This document shows, piece after piece, positions 1-6,860 of a DNA stretch of 18,661 bases. The stretch comes from Planctomycetaceae bacterium (lineage in GTDB: Bacteria > Planctomycetota > Phycisphaerae > Phycisphaerales > SM1A02). The stretch spans positions 1-18,661 of the forward strand of contig CANJIC010000011.1 in assembly GCA_947474205.1 (NCBI GenBank), read 5' to 3'. Under the pieces are notes generated by a model, which had not been told where the DNA came from, searched no databases, and saw nothing but the letters and a program-made list of their open reading frames with translations. The position numbers were made by a program, and so were the translations under genes. Position 1 is the stretch's first letter. The number at the start of each line of letters is the position of its first letter.

Positions 1-498
1 CCAGGCGAGCACCGCGAAATTATTCCAAGTCCACGCGACGTTCCAACGTACGACATGAAGCCAGAAATGAGCGCAGTTGGCGTGTGTGACGCCGTGTTGC
101 GGCGCATCGCCGCGCCTGATTGTGAATCACTGATCGTGGTGAACTTTGCAAATCCCGATATGGTTGGACACACCGGTTCGCTGCCCGCCGCCATAAAGGC
201 ATGCGAAGTGACCGACGCATGCGTGCAGAAAATAATCAACGCCACGCTTGCGCGCGGCGGCCACCTTGTCATTACCGCCGACCACGGAAACGCCGAGCAA
301 ATGAAGGACCCCATCACTGGCGAGCCGCAAACCGCGCACACCAATTTCACGGTGCCTTTATATATGGTTTCACCCGCCCTTCAGTCAGCCAAACTTCGTG
401 GTGACGGACGCCTAGCCGACATTGCGCCCACACTGCTTCAGTTGCTGGGCGTTGCGCAACCCGCGGACATGACTGGTCGCTCGCTGATTACAAATTGA
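1..498 (+). CDS. gpmI: 2,3-bisphosphoglycerate-independent phosphoglycerate mutase, C-terminal part (5' end outside window)
   Basis: The reading frame is open from base 1 and ends at TGA 496-498, giving the last 165 residues of a protein whose start lies upstream. The product interconverts 3- and 2-phosphoglycerate in cytoplasmic glycolysis/gluconeogenesis, using two Mn ions and a phosphoserine intermediate. Visible family signatures are the PSPxxVxTYDxxPEMSA segment near the window start, NFANPDMVGHTG (about codons 48-59) and TADHGNAEQM (about codons 91-100). The last two hold metal-binding Asp and His residues of the alkaline-phosphatase-like phosphatase domain. The C-terminus ends normally with the RSLI-type tail seen in iPGMs, so the visible end is intact. 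An internal ATG at position 55 is only the Met of TYDM and is not a start. The downstream neighbour is convergent and apparently unrelated. Confidence 0.95.
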   Translation, partial: PGEHREIIPSPRDVPTYDMKPEMSAVGVCDAVLRRIAAPDCESLIVVNFANPDMVGHTGSLPAAIKACEVTDACVQKIINATLARGGHLVITADHGNAEQMKDPITGEPQTAHTNFTVPLYMVSPALQSAKLRGDGRLADIAPTLLQLLGVAQPADMTGRSLITN

Positions 499-630
499 GT
501 ACGCCTATTTATTTTTTACACTTTCTCTCATACATATTTTCTATGGATGTGTTAGGCAAGCGCTTGCGATACAAAAGAATATGGAAACTTTGCCAAAGTC
601 TTTGCAGTAATTGGAGTTTTTTAAATTTCT
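499..630. other. Convergent intergenic region between gpmI and the diguanylate cyclase gene
   Basis: This A+T-rich spacer lies between two converging stop codons. It contains a 12-bp perfect palindrome at 556-567, but I see no canonical hairpin plus T-run terminator and no believable gene. A frame starting at TTG 495 could encode 66 residues, but it runs into the end of the cyclase gene and has no recognisable ribosome binding site. Confidence 0.5.
556..567. repeat. 12-bp perfect palindrome GCAAGCGCTTGC
   Basis: The sequence is its own reverse complement with no spacer. Its core AAGCGCTT resembles the pseudo-palindromic operators of LacI/GalR-family regulators (AANCGNTT-type core). It sits between two gene ends rather than in an obvious promoter, so an operator role is uncertain. 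It could also be a chance palindrome or a weak hairpin. Confidence 0.4.
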
Positions 631-2019
631 TTATTCGTGCCTGGGCATATATAAAGAAGTTTTACCCGTGCCCTGTCGTTTGGCTTCATACATAGCTGTA
701 TCCGCCATTTTAAGAATGGCCGCTTGATCAAATTGGGTTCCTAGAAAGAGCGTCAAGCCAATGCTGGCCGAAGAGGCGTGTTCAAAATGCTGGGTGGGTA
801 GCCCATCATGTTTCACGCTTAGCGAGAAGTTTTGATTGAGCACGGCCTGAATTTTTTCCGCGACATGTAGAGCCTGTAAATTAGACTCGGCTTTATCCAC
901 GCCCAGAGCATTCATTAAAATGACAAACTCATCACCGCCATAGCGCGCGATTGAGTCCGTCACCCGGACACATGTTTTCAGTTGATTTGCAATTTGTATC
1001 AACAACTCGTCACCCGCCAAATGACCATGTTGATCATTTAGGGGCTTAAATTTATCCAAATCAATAAACAGAATGGCGCCATATTTTTTGGTTCGCTCAC
1101 TCATGAGAAGCGCTTGACTTAATCGATCACGCAGTAACCTGCGGTTTGCCAAACCGGTAAGCGTGTCGTAAAAAGCGAGTTGATTAATTTCGTCCTGCAA
1201 ATTTTTTCGCTCGGTGATATCTGTAACAAGGCCATGCCACAGAATTGATCCATCGGCTTCCTTGCGGGGCAGTGAATGGCCATGCAGCCAGCGTTGCGAT
1301 CCATCAGGCAATTGAATTTTGTATTCATGACTCCAGGGCGTCATTTCCTTGGCGGATTTTTGAATGGAATCCCAAATGTTTTGTGCAGGATCCAGATCCG
1401 CAACAACGCAGTCAAACAACAAGGATGGATTTGATTTAATTTCTGCGGGAGTAAGTTGATAAAGTTCCCGGCATGATTCGCTTACAAATGGTAAATAAAA
1501 ACTACCATCCGCACGAAGGCAAAACTGATAGATCATTCCTGGCAAATAATTGGCGAATGTATAAAGCTCTTTCATGCTTTCAACACGGACTGATTCGGCG
1601 CGTCGCAGGGCCGTCTTGTCCCGGATAATTCCAACAAAATGGGTCACCTGGCCCTTGTTGTTTCGCACGGGCAAAATGGATAGATCATTCCAGAACGGCG
1701 TGCCATCTTTGCGAAAGTTTAGAATTTCACCACGAAAATCCGTGCTATCACGAAATGATTTTTGAATTAATTCGCGAGTTGTTCCACTGGATTCTGGTCC
1801 TTGCAAAAACGAACACGTCTGCCCAATGATGTCTTTTTCGCTCCAGCCCGTGATTGAATAAAAGCTGTTGTTGGCGGATGTAATAATTCCGTTTGCATCC
1901 GTAATGAGCACGCCATCGGACACAGATTCCAAGGCAAGACTTGTAATTTGAAGTTGCTCTTGAAAATCATCCCCACGGGACGGCACATGATTTGGATTGG
2001 AAAAGTTTTTAAAAATCAT
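631..2019 (-). CDS. Diguanylate cyclase with two PAS domains (LOV-like PAS - PAS_3-like - GGDEF)
   Basis: This 462-residue protein has no membrane segment or signal peptide, so it is probably a cytoplasmic sensor that makes c-di-GMP from two GTP. PAS 1 spans about residues 27-140 and carries GQTCSFLQG (66-74, Cys69), FWN (109-111) and FVGII (128-132), very similar to LOV flavin domains but with substitutions. PAS 2 spans about 150-272 with a typical RWLHG...DITERK ending. The GGDEF domain runs from about 281 to 457: DTLTGLANR (285-293), FIDLDKFKPLND with metal ligand Asp320, and the intact active-site GGDEF at 361-365. An RVTD inhibitory site (352-355) sits exactly five residues upstream of GGDEF, so product inhibition is expected. 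There is no EAL domain. The ATG at 2019 is preceded by only a poorly spaced GGGGAG, so the start is moderately certain. The gene stands alone, with A+T-rich flanks. Confidence 0.92.
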   Translation of the reverse strand: MIFKNFSNPNHVPSRGDDFQEQLQITSLALESVSDGVLITDANGIITSANNSFYSITGWSEKDIIGQTCSFLQGPESSGTTRELIQKSFRDSTDFRGEILNFRKDGTPFWNDLSILPVRNNKGQVTHFVGIIRDKTALRRAESVRVESMKELYTFANYLPGMIYQFCLRADGSFYLPFVSESCRELYQLTPAEIKSNPSLLFDCVVADLDPAQNIWDSIQKSAKEMTPWSHEYKIQLPDGSQRWLHGHSLPRKEADGSILWHGLVTDITERKNLQDEINQLAFYDTLTGLANRRLLRDRLSQALLMSERTKKYGAILFIDLDKFKPLNDQHGHLAGDELLIQIANQLKTCVRVTDSIARYGGDEFVILMNALGVDKAESNLQALHVAEKIQAVLNQNFSLSVKHDGLPTQHFEHASSASIGLTLFLGTQFDQAAILKMADTAMYEAKRQGTGKTSLYMPRHE

Positions 2020-2200
2020 GTCGAACCGTCTTGCTCCCCAAGGAATTTGAAATGTATCAATTACAAACCAATTTAATTCAAGTTCAAATTTTTTATTTAT
2101 TTGATTTCAATCTGAACAAATTCATAAACAGTTATGTGATACAGATACATTTATTTTTTGGCTCATCGAGTCGAGCCTTTTCGTGAAGCTGTGTGGCGGT
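2020..2200. promoter_or_regulatory. A+T-rich upstream region of the diguanylate cyclase gene
   Basis: This 181-bp noncoding stretch separates the MFS stop codon from the cyclase start, both on the minus strand, and probably holds the cyclase promoter. It is strikingly rich in A/T runs (about 2050-2160). A 5-bp stem (2160-2164 with 2173-2177) lies near the MFS end, but on the minus strand it is followed by A residues, so it is not a convincing terminator. No clear -35/-10 pair was identified. Confidence 0.35.
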
Positions 2201-3502
2201 TTAATTCTTTGAAGAAATTCCATCACGCACGGCGACAGAAGCAATGGTGTTTGTCAACGACGTAGACATTGTTTCACGTGGCATAAGCGCTAAACCAATC
2301 AATCCACCGGCGGTGATCAACATAAATAGCACGCCAACGCCAGGCGCGCCAAATTTGTCCGCCACTAACAACATGACAAACGGTCCGCTGCCACCAACCA
2401 ATGCCGCAGCGCTGTCGTATGAAACCGCAATGCCAGACACGCGCACTGGTGAAGCGAATAACCGCGGCAACAATCCCAAGTACGCGCCAATGAAAGTGCC
2501 GCTAAGCGCGCCCAGCGCAACAAGCCAAGTGGCGCCGCTTGTTTCAACTGACGCATACGCGGGAAGCGCGCACACAAAAACGGCTAGCAACGCCCACGCG
2601 CAGAATCTGCGCGCGCCAACTTTGTCGGCAATCCATCCACTGAACACGTAGATCACGGACCCGCAACCCGCCGACACCAACGCAATGAAGTCAGCCGTTG
2701 ATTGCGGCGTGTTGCATGTGCTAATTAAAAATGAAGGCAATGCCAAGTACAGCGCCGCCACAATCCACGAGTGCACACTGCACATTAAAAATCCAGACAC
2801 CAACGCGCGCGGTGATTTGCGCAGCAACGTTCGCAGGGGTAATGCGTCTACTTGTCCGCTGGATTGCAGGTTTTCAAACTCCGCGGTCTCACTAACATGT
2901 CGACGCACGAAATAGGCGAACACACCCACGCAACTGCCAAAGAAAAATGCCAGGCGCCACGCCCAAGTCATGGCATGTTCGTATCCAAATATGGACGAAA
3001 TAATCAGCGCCACGGTTTGTCCAAGCAATAAACCAGAGTTCACACCCGCAAGCAAAATGGCGGTGACCAATCCAACGCGCCGCCGACCAGCGTGCTCACT
3101 AAGCCAGCACAGTGACGACGGAATTTCTCCGCCCAGCGCCATGCCTTGAACAAGTCGTAGCACCACCAGCAATATTGGCGCCGCAATTCCAAGCGTGGCG
3201 TAACCAGGTAGCAGTCCAATCAAACACGTGGTGGCCGCCATACCCAACACGGTGTGTGAAAATACATATGCGCGACCGCGGCGGTCGGCAACGTGCGCCC
3301 ACACAATGCCGCCAATAGGTCGAGCAAAATAGCCCACGGCGAAAATGGCGAAGGCTTTCAGCGTTGAGGACGCCTCGGAGTCGGTTGGAAAAAACGCAGC
3401 GCCAATTTGCGGCGCAAACACGGCAAAAATCACAAAATCGTAGAACTCAAACACGCCGCCAAGCGCCGAGATAAATGTGGTTCGCCAAAGCGGTGCGTTC
3501 AT
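2201..3502 (-). CDS. MFS transporter, metabolite:H+ symporter (ProP/ShiA-like) type
   Basis: This 433-residue, strongly hydrophobic protein has a pattern compatible with about 12 transmembrane helices, placing it in the inner membrane. Family marks are the N-terminal FEFYDFVIFAVFAPQIG (about 18-34), the helix 2-3 loop signature with ADRRGR (residues 72-77, MFS motif A, canonical DRxGRR), and RLVQGMALGGE (about 116-126) in helix 4. These fit the metabolite:H+ symporter family, whose members carry substrates such as dicarboxylates, shikimate, proline/betaine or alpha-ketoglutarate. The substrate cannot be told from sequence alone. It lies 26 bp downstream of ndh on the same strand, so the two may be co-transcribed. 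The ATG at 3502 is not preceded by a clear Shine-Dalgarno sequence, but the family N-terminus begins there and the length is normal. Confidence 0.88.
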   Translation of the reverse strand: MNAPLWRTTFISALGGVFEFYDFVIFAVFAPQIGAAFFPTDSEASSTLKAFAIFAVGYFARPIGGIVWAHVADRRGRAYVFSHTVLGMAATTCLIGLLPGYATLGIAAPILLVVLRLVQGMALGGEIPSSLCWLSEHAGRRRVGLVTAILLAGVNSGLLLGQTVALIISSIFGYEHAMTWAWRLAFFFGSCVGVFAYFVRRHVSETAEFENLQSSGQVDALPLRTLLRKSPRALVSGFLMCSVHSWIVAALYLALPSFLISTCNTPQSTADFIALVSAGCGSVIYVFSGWIADKVGARRFCAWALLAVFVCALPAYASVETSGATWLVALGALSGTFIGAYLGLLPRLFASPVRVSGIAVSYDSAAALVGGSGPFVMLLVADKFGAPGVGVLFMLITAGGLIGLALMPRETMSTSLTNTIASVAVRDGISSKN

Positions 3503-3528
3503 AACGCAACCGTACCACGGCGGCGGTC

Positions 3529-4953
3529 TTACATTCGCATCAGCAATTCTTCAACAGCCTTGCGTCGATCGGCCGCTGAATCACCGGTATCGCTTCCAAC
3601 AGGCGCCACCACGCGCGAAGGTGGATTGCCGCTGATAATGCGGGAGCCCTTGCTGAACGTGATATACGAAATTGCCCAAGACATAAAAACCAGAATTCGA
3701 TTATTGAAACCCACCAGCAAAATTAAATGCACAAACAACCACGCCAGCCATGCAATAAGTCCGTGAAACTTCAGGCCCGCAACTTCCGCCACCGCCTTGG
3801 CGCGGCCAATAGTTGCCATTGAACCCTTGTCAAAATATTCAAACTTTCCGCGCTCCATGATTTGCGCGCCATTGGTGGTATTTAAATTTGAAGTTGTATT
3901 CGGCGCGTTGCTTTTTGTTTTACTCACGCCAGCCCGCACTTCGCGCGCAATTATTTTTGCCACAAATTGACCCATTTGTGTTGCCGCAGGCGCAACTCCT
4001 GGAACCGAGTGCCCGGTTTTGGCGCACTTCATGGACGCCATGTCGCCAATCACAAAAACATTTGGCGCGCCCATGACCGAGCAATCTGGTTCCACCAACA
4101 CGCGCCCATTGCGATCCAATTTTGCGCCAAGCGATGCGCCAAGCGAGCTTGCCTTCACGCCCGCCGACCACACGATGGTGTTGGCGCGAATAGTTTCGCC
4201 GTTCACCACCACGCCAGTTTCATCGACATGTGTGACGGATTGATTGAGGCGAATCTCCACGCCAATTTTTTCCAGCGCCTTCAACGCGGCGTGTGAAGAA
4301 CTTTCGCTCATGCTTGGCAGAAGTCGATCACCCGCCTCGATTAAAATAACGCGCGCGTTTTTTGCATTGAAGCGGCGATAGTCCTTAGAAATAGAATCAA
4401 CACCAAGTTCCTTAATGGCGCCAGCAAGTTCTACACCCGTTGCGCCACCGCCCACCACAATAAAAGTTAAGTGTTCGCGCAGGGCAACTGGATCGGTCTC
4501 GGCTTCGGCGTCCTCAAAGGCGCGCAGAATTTTGTTGCGAATAATCATGGCGTCATCAAGCGTCTTCATTCCGGGCGCAAATGGCGCCCACTGATCGTTT
4601 CCAAAATAACTTGAATTTGCGCCCGCGGCCAAAATCAGATAATCAAAGCGCGCGCTTCGTTTGTTGGAAAATGTAATGCGGCGCGCCGCGCAATCAATGG
4701 ACACAACCTCGTCGTTAAACACATAGGCGTTTGCCTGCTTGCGAAAAATACGACGAATGGGAAACGCAATGTTGGAAGTTGGAAGCACAGACGTGGCCAC
4801 CTGATACAGCAGGGGTTGAAATAAGTGGTGATTTTCCTTGTCAATCAACACCACATTTACCGGCGCCTTGGCTAGCGCCTGCACGGCGGCAATGCCGCCA
4901 AATCCGCCGCCAATGACAACAACTATGGGTGAGTCAATGTTTGGTTTTGTCAT
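3529..4953 (-). CDS. ndh: Type II NADH:quinone oxidoreductase (NDH-2)
   Basis: This 474-residue flavoprotein is predicted to oxidise NADH and reduce membrane quinone without pumping protons. It has two Rossmann dinucleotide folds: FAD site VVVIGGGFGG (11-20) and NADH site VVGGGATGVELAG (166-178). A second FAD contact is VIGDMAS (301-307), followed by the quinone-site-like APAATQMGQ (321-329). HLFQPLLYQVAT (43-54) is highly typical of NDH-2. The C-terminal part (about 397-432) is hydrophobic/amphipathic and would anchor it on the inner face of the cytoplasmic membrane. An Asn/Thr-rich insert (about 343-364) between the FAD end and the C-terminal part is probably a disordered loop. Length and start fit the family, although no good Shine-Dalgarno precedes the ATG at 4953. 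The MFS gene follows after 26 bp. Confidence 0.94.
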   Translation of the reverse strand: MTKPNIDSPIVVVIGGGFGGIAAVQALAKAPVNVVLIDKENHHLFQPLLYQVATSVLPTSNIAFPIRRIFRKQANAYVFNDEVVSIDCAARRITFSNKRSARFDYLILAAGANSSYFGNDQWAPFAPGMKTLDDAMIIRNKILRAFEDAEAETDPVALREHLTFIVVGGGATGVELAGAIKELGVDSISKDYRRFNAKNARVILIEAGDRLLPSMSESSSHAALKALEKIGVEIRLNQSVTHVDETGVVVNGETIRANTIVWSAGVKASSLGASLGAKLDRNGRVLVEPDCSVMGAPNVFVIGDMASMKCAKTGHSVPGVAPAATQMGQFVAKIIAREVRAGVSKTKSNAPNTTSNLNTTNGAQIMERGKFEYFDKGSMATIGRAKAVAEVAGLKFHGLIAWLAWLFVHLILLVGFNNRILVFMSWAISYITFSKGSRIISGNPPSRVVAPVGSDTGDSAADRRKAVEELLMRM

Positions 4954-5134
4954 TGGGCAATTCGCACAACTTGGTAGTGGGGTTTGATCACGCGTGCGAT
5001 TGTAGGCATGGGTTGGTGAGCGCCGTTAAGATTGATATTGCAAGACACGAATACTTTTGCGCTGGAATTCACGGGCACCGCCCGCGCCACGCAAAACATG
5101 AAAGCTAAACACCCGCACAGTGGAGCAAATACAA
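4954..5134. promoter_or_regulatory. Divergent promoter region between ndh and a small membrane-protein gene
   Basis: This 181-bp noncoding stretch lies between outward-facing genes, so it should hold both promoters. On the minus strand a weak candidate for ndh is TACAAT (5004-4999) with TTAACG (5029-5024) at a long 19-bp spacing. No convincing plus-strand -35/-10 pair was found. The assignment rests mainly on gene orientation. Confidence 0.3.
5122..5125 (+). promoter_or_regulatory. Ribosome binding site GGAG deciding the start at ATG 5135
   Basis: GGAG lies 9 nt before the ATG at 5135. An in-frame GTG at 5120 would add five residues but overlaps this site and has no upstream Shine-Dalgarno of its own, so ATG 5135 is preferred. 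Confidence 0.55.
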
Positions 5135-5488
5135 ATGGACACAAACACACAAATGGATGCACAGAACGCAAACAAGTCCGCACAAATTTTCCCCGCGCAA
5201 ACAACTCGCGCACGAATTCGCCAACTGGCCGCGCCCGCGTTGCTGACGCTTGTGGGTTGCGCAGCGTTGTTGTTGGCCGCGCGCCCAAACGCCATCACGC
5301 AAGAATCACGCGGCAAGCCGGTGAGCATTACCAGTGAAAGCACGCCTTTCGGAATGAGTTTATTCCGATTGTGGAGCAACGGCGACATTGAAGTCATGGT
5401 GCTTGGCCAAAACAATGTCTGGTCAGATTGGAAAAGCGTTGCCACCGGCCAGGGCGGTTACGCGCCGAGTACGAATCCGAACCAGTGA
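5135..5488 (+). CDS. Small single-pass membrane protein of unknown function
   Basis: I do not recognise this 117-residue protein. It has a polar, Asn/Gln/Thr-rich N-terminus (1-20), an Arg-containing positive stretch (about 25-29), one hydrophobic segment (about 31-49) and a soluble C-terminal part of about 65 residues. The C-terminal part contains FRLWSNGDIEVM and NNVWSDWKSV, short Trp-bearing beta-strand-like elements. The positive-inside rule would put the C-terminal part in the periplasm. The hydrophobic segment includes LVGC, which matches a lipobox, but it continues as AALLLAA after the Cys and the preceding region is long, so a plain membrane anchor is the likelier reading. It is divergent from ndh and convergent with gspF. 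Coding status is supported by the ribosome binding site, a normal-looking membrane topology and the lack of a competing frame. Confidence 0.65.
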   Translation: MDTNTQMDAQNANKSAQIFPAQTTRARIRQLAAPALLTLVGCAALLLAARPNAITQESRGKPVSITSESTPFGMSLFRLWSNGDIEVMVLGQNNVWSDWKSVATGQGGYAPSTNPNQ

Positions 5489-5588
5489 TTTGTCATTGCG
5501 GCGCACCACGCCAAAGTGATTTATAAAATGGTCACACGCGCGCATTGCGTTGTTGGCGGCATGTGCGACGCACCACGGCCAGTTGGCT

Positions 5589-6860
5589 TTAGTGCGCGTT
5601 AATCATTTTTGACATGTTGAAGATGGGCATCAGCATTGCGGCGGCAATTCCACCAACCACCACGCCCATGACCACGATCAAGATTGGTTCCACCATGCTG
5701 GTGGCGCTTTTGATGGAGACTTCAAGATCTTCCTCGGCAACTTGCGCCGCGCTTTCAAGCACCTCGGGCAAGCGACCAGATTTTTCACCGGCCGCGATAA
5801 TTGCGGCGACATTGCGCGGCACAAATTTAAACTCGCGGAATGTTGGCGCCAACTCGCCGCCGTGGCTCACGCGCTCCTCGATCAATTTCCACATGGCGTC
5901 GTAGCACAAATTGCTGGTGACATCTTTCAAAATGCGCACCACATCTAGAAGCGGTACGCCAGCTTTCAGCAACGTAGCCATGGTGCTGCAAAATCTTGAC
6001 ACATACAGGTGGCGAAACATTGGACCAAGAATGGGGAAAGTTAATTTGGCTTTGTCGATTGCATTGCGGCCCATGAAGCTCTTCATCCAATACCTAATTG
6101 TAATTCCAAGCACCACTAATCCAGGCACCCAATACATCCATGCGAAACGTATGAAATCTGAAAGACCAAGCAAAAATTTTGTAGGCAGCGGAAGTTTGTC
6201 GCCCTGCATGGCAAACAGTGGAGCAAAGCGCGGCATGACGGCGGTCAGAATGATGGTGACCGCAAGCACCGCAACAATAAGCATGATGGCGGGGTAGGCC
6301 ATGGCGCCTTTCACTTGGCGGCTTGTTTTACGCTGTTTTGCAAGGTCTTTGGCAACGCGCGACATCATTTCATCCAACATTCCGCTGGCCTCGGCCGCGC
6401 GCACCAAACTAATCATGAGCGATGGAAATATTTTTGGCCACTTGGCAAGAGCCGATGAAAAATCTTCACCTTCGCACACGTCGTCGCGAATGGCGCGCGC
6501 CAACTCCGCAACAATGGGGCGCGACGCTTGTTCAGCGAACGTGTCCAGTGATTCTTTCAGCGTAACGCCAGTACGAAGCATGACCGCAATTTGCGAGCAA
6601 AACGAAACCGTGTCATCTTGGCGAAACGCATTTCCAAGACGGCGTTGACGCGAATTCGAGCTGACTGTTTCACCAACGGACGCGCCGGTTTCACCAAGAT
6701 TCACTTCCAAAATGGCAAGACCTTGTCGGCGAAGTTCGCGCACGGCATCAGAGTGCGAAAGCGCCTCCAACACACCGCGTGACATTTCACCGCCCGCCTT
6801 GCGCGCTTTGTAATTCCACTTTTGTAATTTATTTTCAGGTGGTTCAATGGCGGCAAGCAT
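5589..6860 (-). CDS. gspF: Type II secretion / type IV pilus inner-membrane platform protein (GspF/PilC family)
   Basis: This polytopic inner-membrane protein is the platform on which the assembly ATPase acts, transferring pilin subunits from the membrane into the fibre. The protein has 423 residues (424 if the adjacent upstream ATG is used), normal for GspF/PilC. Numbering from the upstream ATG, it has a short cytoplasmic N-terminal region, then two repeated T2SSF domains (about 85-208 and 287-412). Their membrane segments lie near 192-210, 243-257 and 390-412. Characteristic stretches are QIAVMLRTGVTL (91-102), AMAYPAIML (187-195) and FCSTMATLLKAGVPL (291-305). Two tandem ATGs occur at 6863 and 6860. 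The GAGG site is 3 nt from the first and 6 nt from the second, so 6860 is preferred. The start overlaps the end of gspE, indicating coupled translation. It is the last gene of the minus-strand arm. Confidence 0.94.
   Translation of the reverse strand: MLAAIEPPENKLQKWNYKARKAGGEMSRGVLEALSHSDAVRELRRQGLAILEVNLGETGASVGETVSSNSRQRRLGNAFRQDDTVSFCSQIAVMLRTGVTLKESLDTFAEQASRPIVAELARAIRDDVCEGEDFSSALAKWPKIFPSLMISLVRAAEASGMLDEMMSRVAKDLAKQRKTSRQVKGAMAYPAIMLIVAVLAVTIILTAVMPRFAPLFAMQGDKLPLPTKFLLGLSDFIRFAWMYWVPGLVVLGITIRYWMKSFMGRNAIDKAKLTFPILGPMFRHLYVSRFCSTMATLLKAGVPLLDVVRILKDVTSNLCYDAMWKLIEERVSHGGELAPTFREFKFVPRNVAAIIAAGEKSGRLPEVLESAAQVAEEDLEVSIKSATSMVEPILIVVMGVVVGGIAAAMLMPIFNMSKMINAH

Noticed and set aside
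495..695. 66-residue frame on the plus strand starting at TTG just at the gpmI stop
   Set aside because: It has no ribosome binding site, runs into the 3' end of the cyclase gene on the other strand, and its composition follows the A+T-rich spacer. No family resemblance.
2160..2177. Stem GGCTC/GAGCC near the MFS end as a terminator
   Set aside because: The stem is only 5 bp with an 8-nt loop, and on the relevant minus strand it is followed by A residues rather than T residues.
5032..5445. Several overlapping frames on both strands in the ndh upstream region and over the small membrane-protein gene
   Set aside because: They lie antisense or out of frame to the better supported gene at 5135-5488, have Arg/His/Cys-rich translations typical of shadow frames, and no ribosome binding sites.
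5489..5588. Terminator in the convergent gap between the small membrane-protein gene and gspF
   Set aside because: Only imperfect pairings (GCGACGCACC-type repeats) and no T-run were found, so no terminator is called.
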